DNA of 37,599 bases, taken from positions 1 through 37,599 of the forward strand of contig JBGTCD010000093.1 of NCBI GenBank assembly GCA_041749015.1. The letters run 5' to 3'. This stretch comes from JBGTCD01 sp041749015 (GTDB lineage Bacteria; Bacteroidota; Bacteroidia; Cytophagales; Cyclobacteriaceae). The notes beneath the pieces are model-generated. The model ran no database searches, was not told the origin of the DNA, and saw only the letters and a list, made by a program, of their open reading frames with translations. Made by a program: the position numbers and the translations under genes. Below are positions 34,745 to 37,599 of this stretch, piece after piece (the first letter of the stretch is position 1; the number at the start of each line of letters is the position of its first letter).

Positions 34745-35152
34745 ATGATCAATGTTTTTAGTGTACCCGTTTTTCTGTCCCTTTTAGCATTATTGATTTC
34801 TTCCTGCTCAGGCAACTCCGAAAAAGACTCTAAGCTCAAGGAAGCGCATGAGATCCATGAGGCTAGCATGAGTGTGCGGGCTCAGACGGTTGCCGCCTTG
34901 GAAATCATGAAATCCAGTGCCGAATCTGCTGAGGACTCACTGAGGGTAAAAGATCTGGAGATGGCACTCAAGGAGTGGGATGATCAGGTGTATGAAATTC
35001 CCGGTTTTGAGCATGATCACGACCATGACCACGATCACGACCACCATCACCACCATAGAAAAGCCCCTGACCTCACCCCGGAGCAGCACCTTGAAATGCA
35101 AAACGAAATGATGGCGGAGATCAAGGCTTTGCTGGATCAGGCAAAACAGTAA
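34745..35152 (+). CDS. His-rich lipoprotein, possible metal binder
   Basis: The 135-residue product has a lipoprotein signal with lipobox Cys21 (LLALLISSC) and a helical body (about 28-80: EAHEIHEASMSVRAQTVAAL). Residues about 88-104 are a pure Asp/His run (HDHDHDHDHDHHHHH) that could bind zinc, copper or nickel. The last part is helical again (TPEQHLEMQNEMMAEIKALL). Short lipoproteins of this type are common in Cytophagales and unassigned; a metal-storage or chaperone role is inference from composition only. It stands alone between the NFACT and M28 genes. Confidence 0.75.
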   Translation: MINVFSVPVFLSLLALLISSCSGNSEKDSKLKEAHEIHEASMSVRAQTVAALEIMKSSAESAEDSLRVKDLEMALKEWDDQVYEIPGFEHDHDHDHDHDHHHHHRKAPDLTPEQHLEMQNEMMAEIKALLDQAKQ

Positions 35153-35223
35153 ATCGCCGTTTATACCATTTGGATAGGAAATTTTTCAGGTAATTTAGAA
35201 TATCGCTTTAAAATACACCTGAA

Positions 35224-37317
35224 ATGAAAAAGTTCGCCTTCCTATTTTTTACAATAATCCTTTTCAACTTCCCTGTTCATGCTCAGGAATGGCTGGGTTA
35301 TACGCCCAAAGCCAAAGATGAGCAGGAAAAAATCGAATCCAGGCTCAGGTCTGAAACCAATTGGGACCGGTTCAAATACCACCTGGAGCAGATTACCAAG
35401 GACCCCCACCCTGCAGGATCACCGGCCAATGACCGCGTGAGGGATTACATCCATGAAGTCATGAAAAATGCCGGATGGGAGGTAACGAACTATCCCTATG
35501 ATATTCTTCTGCCTAAAGCACCGGGCACCGACTATGTAGCACTCGTCAGGCCGGTAAGGCTGCCCCTCAACAATCAAGAAGTGATCATCGAAGAAGACCC
35601 CTACTCCGCACATCCGGACCTATGGCATGGATGGAATGCCTGGTCAGGGTCGGGCGATGTCACTGCCGGGGTGGTGTATGCCAATTTTGGCCGAAAAGAG
35701 GACTTTGAAGCCCTTAAAAAAATGGGCATTTCGGTGAAAGGCAAAGTGGTCATCGCAAGATATGGCGGTAATTTCAGAGGTTACAAAGCCAAGTTTGCCG
35801 AGGAATACGGAGCCGCAGCGCTGATCATCTATACCGACCCTGCCGATGCCGGATATATGAAAGGCCTGACCTATCCGGATGGACCCTATTATAACGAAAG
35901 CGCCATACAAAGGGGCTCACTCCTCACTGTGGATTATACAGGAGATGCCCTGACCCCATTCGAACCTGCACTGCCACTGGATGGGAAGAAAAAAGTGAAA
36001 AGACTCAAGCCCGAGGAGGCCGGCCTCCACACCATACCAGTGACACCCCTCCCCTACGGGTCCGCAAAAGAAATCCTATCCCGGATGCAGGGCACTCCTG
36101 TGCCACAGGGTTGGCAGGGCGGACTGCCCTTCACATACAGGATTGAAGGGGGCTCTGAATTACAGGTCAGGGTGAAGGTGGAGCAGAAAAAAGAAATGAC
36201 CCGGGTAGCAAATGTGGTAGGCACCCTCAAAGGCAAGGATTACCCTGACGAGTGGGTGATCCTTGGCTGCCATTTTGATGCCTGGTCTTTTGGTGCCACA
36301 GACCCCAACAGCGGTACGGCCATGCTGTTGGCTCTGAGTGAGACCCTGGGACGTATGGCCAATGCAGGTGACAGGCCTTCGCGCTCCATCCTAATAGCCC
36401 ACTGGGATGCCGAGGAGCACGGGGTGATCGGCTCCTCAGAATGGGTGGAGCAATTATTACCCGAGCTCCAGAATAAAACCATAGCCTATATCAATCTGGA
36501 TGCTGCAGTGTCAGGTCGGAATTTCGGGTCCTCCGCCTCCCCTACTCTTAAGCAAGTAGTCATGGATGCTTCCAGAGAGATCGCGTTTCCTGATTCCTCA
36601 AAAACCTTGTATGAGGTATGGGCCAAAGGTAAGGAGGAGCCTTCCATGGGCAACCTGGGCGGTGGGTCGGACCATATAGGGTTCTATATGCATGCCGGGA
36701 TACCCTCCCTGAGCGCAGGGCTGTGGAACCCCACCCTGTATCATACCAACTATGATAATATGCACTTCTACAGTAAGTTTTCAGATCCCACATTCAAAAT
36801 GGGTGGGATGATGGAACAGTTTACCGGCACCCTGGCCATGAGGCTGGCTAATGCCCCGGTAATCCCCTACGATATTTTGCAGTATGCTACAGACCTTAAG
36901 ATACATTTTGAAAAGGCTGAGAAAGCCATTAAAGCCTACCATCCTGACTTCGACAGTTTTGGGAAAGTACATGATGCCATAGAAGATTTGGAAGCTGCTG
37001 CCGAGGCTTACAATGCTGCCCTGGACAGATTCATCAGTGCCAACCCCGGTGACCAAAAGAAAATAAAGGCTCTTAACAAGGCCTTGATAGCCCTGGAGAA
37101 ATCCTTCCTAGACCCCAAAGGCATGTACTACGGGGCCTGGTACCGATCGCTTTATGCCTCCCTTGACCCCTTTAGCGGGTATGCCTCCTGGATGCTACCC
37201 GGACTACAATATGAAATAGAGCTAAAATCAACCGATCGCCTGGATGAATGGGAGGAAAGATATACCACGGCGATCCGGTCTCTTGAAGCAAAAATCCGTG
37301 CTTTGATCCCGGAATAG
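35224..37317 (+). CDS. M28 zinc peptidase (glutamate carboxypeptidase II-like) with PA domain
   Basis: The 697-residue secreted peptidase has a signal peptide (1-20, FPVHAQ). A PA insert (about 140-250: GVVYANFGRKEDFE, GKVVIARYGG) splits the N-terminal part; the peptidase core from about 328 has the dizinc ligands His350, Asp360, Glu398, Asp426 and His507, with Glu397 as general base (HWDAEEHG). Spacing agrees with human GCPII. A dimerisation-type helical domain follows (about 550-695). It removes C-terminal or terminal residues from peptides in the periplasm or outside. All active-site residues are present; the gene is transcribed alone and meets an opposing gene 6 bases downstream. Confidence 0.93.
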   Translation: MKKFAFLFFTIILFNFPVHAQEWLGYTPKAKDEQEKIESRLRSETNWDRFKYHLEQITKDPHPAGSPANDRVRDYIHEVMKNAGWEVTNYPYDILLPKAPGTDYVALVRPVRLPLNNQEVIIEEDPYSAHPDLWHGWNAWSGSGDVTAGVVYANFGRKEDFEALKKMGISVKGKVVIARYGGNFRGYKAKFAEEYGAAALIIYTDPADAGYMKGLTYPDGPYYNESAIQRGSLLTVDYTGDALTPFEPALPLDGKKKVKRLKPEEAGLHTIPVTPLPYGSAKEILSRMQGTPVPQGWQGGLPFTYRIEGGSELQVRVKVEQKKEMTRVANVVGTLKGKDYPDEWVILGCHFDAWSFGATDPNSGTAMLLALSETLGRMANAGDRPSRSILIAHWDAEEHGVIGSSEWVEQLLPELQNKTIAYINLDAAVSGRNFGSSASPTLKQVVMDASREIAFPDSSKTLYEVWAKGKEEPSMGNLGGGSDHIGFYMHAGIPSLSAGLWNPTLYHTNYDNMHFYSKFSDPTFKMGGMMEQFTGTLAMRLANAPVIPYDILQYATDLKIHFEKAEKAIKAYHPDFDSFGKVHDAIEDLEAAAEAYNAALDRFISANPGDQKKIKALNKALIALEKSFLDPKGMYYGAWYRSLYASLDPFSGYASWMLPGLQYEIELKSTDRLDEWEERYTTAIRSLEAKIRALIPE

Positions 37318-37323
37318 GTGGGA

Positions 37324-37599
37324 TTAGGGGGTGATCGTAAGAAAGTAGATAATGCGGCCAACAATCCAAAATCCCAGAAAAATCAAATATCCTTTCTTAA
37401 TCGACCAAGCCAAACGCCAAATTTGAATGCCGCTCCAAATTCCAATTAGTCCAATAAAGAATTCTAAAATCAAAATCCAGTCAGGAATCATGAAGTACCA
37501 TAAAACTTCTGGGTAGGCACGATAGTCATAAAAGGTTTTGGCATTGTGAAAGCTCCAGAAAGCCGAAATTATTGGATGCTTTGAAAAGAATTTAATAAG
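37324..37599 (-). CDS. Membrane protein of unknown function, C-terminal part (partial)
   Basis: On the minus strand a frame enters from the right edge of the window and runs 91 codons to TAA at 37326-37324. It shows at least two membrane segments: WILILEFFIGLIGIWSGIQI (41-60) and YLIFLGFWIVGRIIYFLTI (71-89). I recognise no family, and the start lies outside the window. It converges on the M28 peptidase gene, leaving 6 bases between the stop codons; no terminator hairpin is visible between them. Confidence 0.6.
   Translation of the reverse strand, partial: LIKFFSKHPIISAFWSFHNAKTFYDYRAYPEVLWYFMIPDWILILEFFIGLIGIWSGIQIWRLAWSIKKGYLIFLGFWIVGRIIYFLTITP

Overview
The window looks like a chromosomal piece of a Bacteroidota genome, most likely of the order Cytophagales; the exact genus cannot be told. 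The signs are a TonB-dependent receptor with surface-type lipoproteins, DUF5916, DUF2911 and OmpA-like/beta-barrel proteins, an ECF sigma/anti-sigma pair, weak Shine-Dalgarno sites, and several start regions carrying the Bacteroidota -7 promoter element TAnnTTTG. Most of the window is ordinary core or envelope genes. Two stretches are accessory or unusual: about 2.7-9.6 kb and 14.1-16.4 kb.

Layout. 1-2466: the 3' end of a GH15 glycoside hydrolase, then a DUF5916/CBM9-like outer-membrane protein. 2.7-9.0 kb: a surface cluster of an LRR lipoprotein, a TonB-dependent receptor, a beta-helix lipoprotein and a beta-propeller-like lipoprotein, with strong hairpin terminators after the LRR gene and after the beta-helix gene. 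9.0-12.5 kb (minus strand): a PaaE-like ferredoxin reductase, an M3 peptidase and a DUF2911 lipoprotein gene interrupted by an in-frame UAG. 12.7-14.1 kb: purB.

14.1-16.4 kb is a small accessory island. It holds a 45-bp tandem array of hairpin repeats, a GIY-YIG nuclease gene bracketed by direct copies of the same hairpin element, a decayed type I methyltransferase (hsdM) start with two in-frame stops, and an overlapping winged-helix/nucleotidyltransferase gene pair. The pair sits behind two inverted, operator-like sequences and looks like a type IV toxin-antitoxin or abortive-infection module. This is the best candidate region for something undescribed.

16.5-19.6 kb: an AbgT-type transporter, an OmpA-family lipoprotein and a PorT-like beta-barrel protein. 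19.6-27.3 kb is all on the minus strand: an ECF sigma factor, its membrane anti-sigma partner and a secreted protein with an internal duplication, then a tripartite efflux set (adaptor, MacB-like permease without ATPase, TolC-like channel) and a small secreted protein. 27.5-31.2 kb: a polysaccharide flippase converging on a GT4 glycosyltransferase that overlaps miaA. 31.4-34.7 kb: a tightly packed plus-strand run of Hpt domain, receiver, a 91-residue unknown, a PhnP-like metallo-hydrolase and an NFACT/RqcH-type ribosome-rescue protein, with several non-ATG starts. 34.7-37.6 kb: a His-rich lipoprotein, an M28 peptidase and the 3' end of an opposing membrane protein. No rRNA, tRNA, CRISPR array or insertion sequence was seen, and no gene-free gap exceeds 300 bases.
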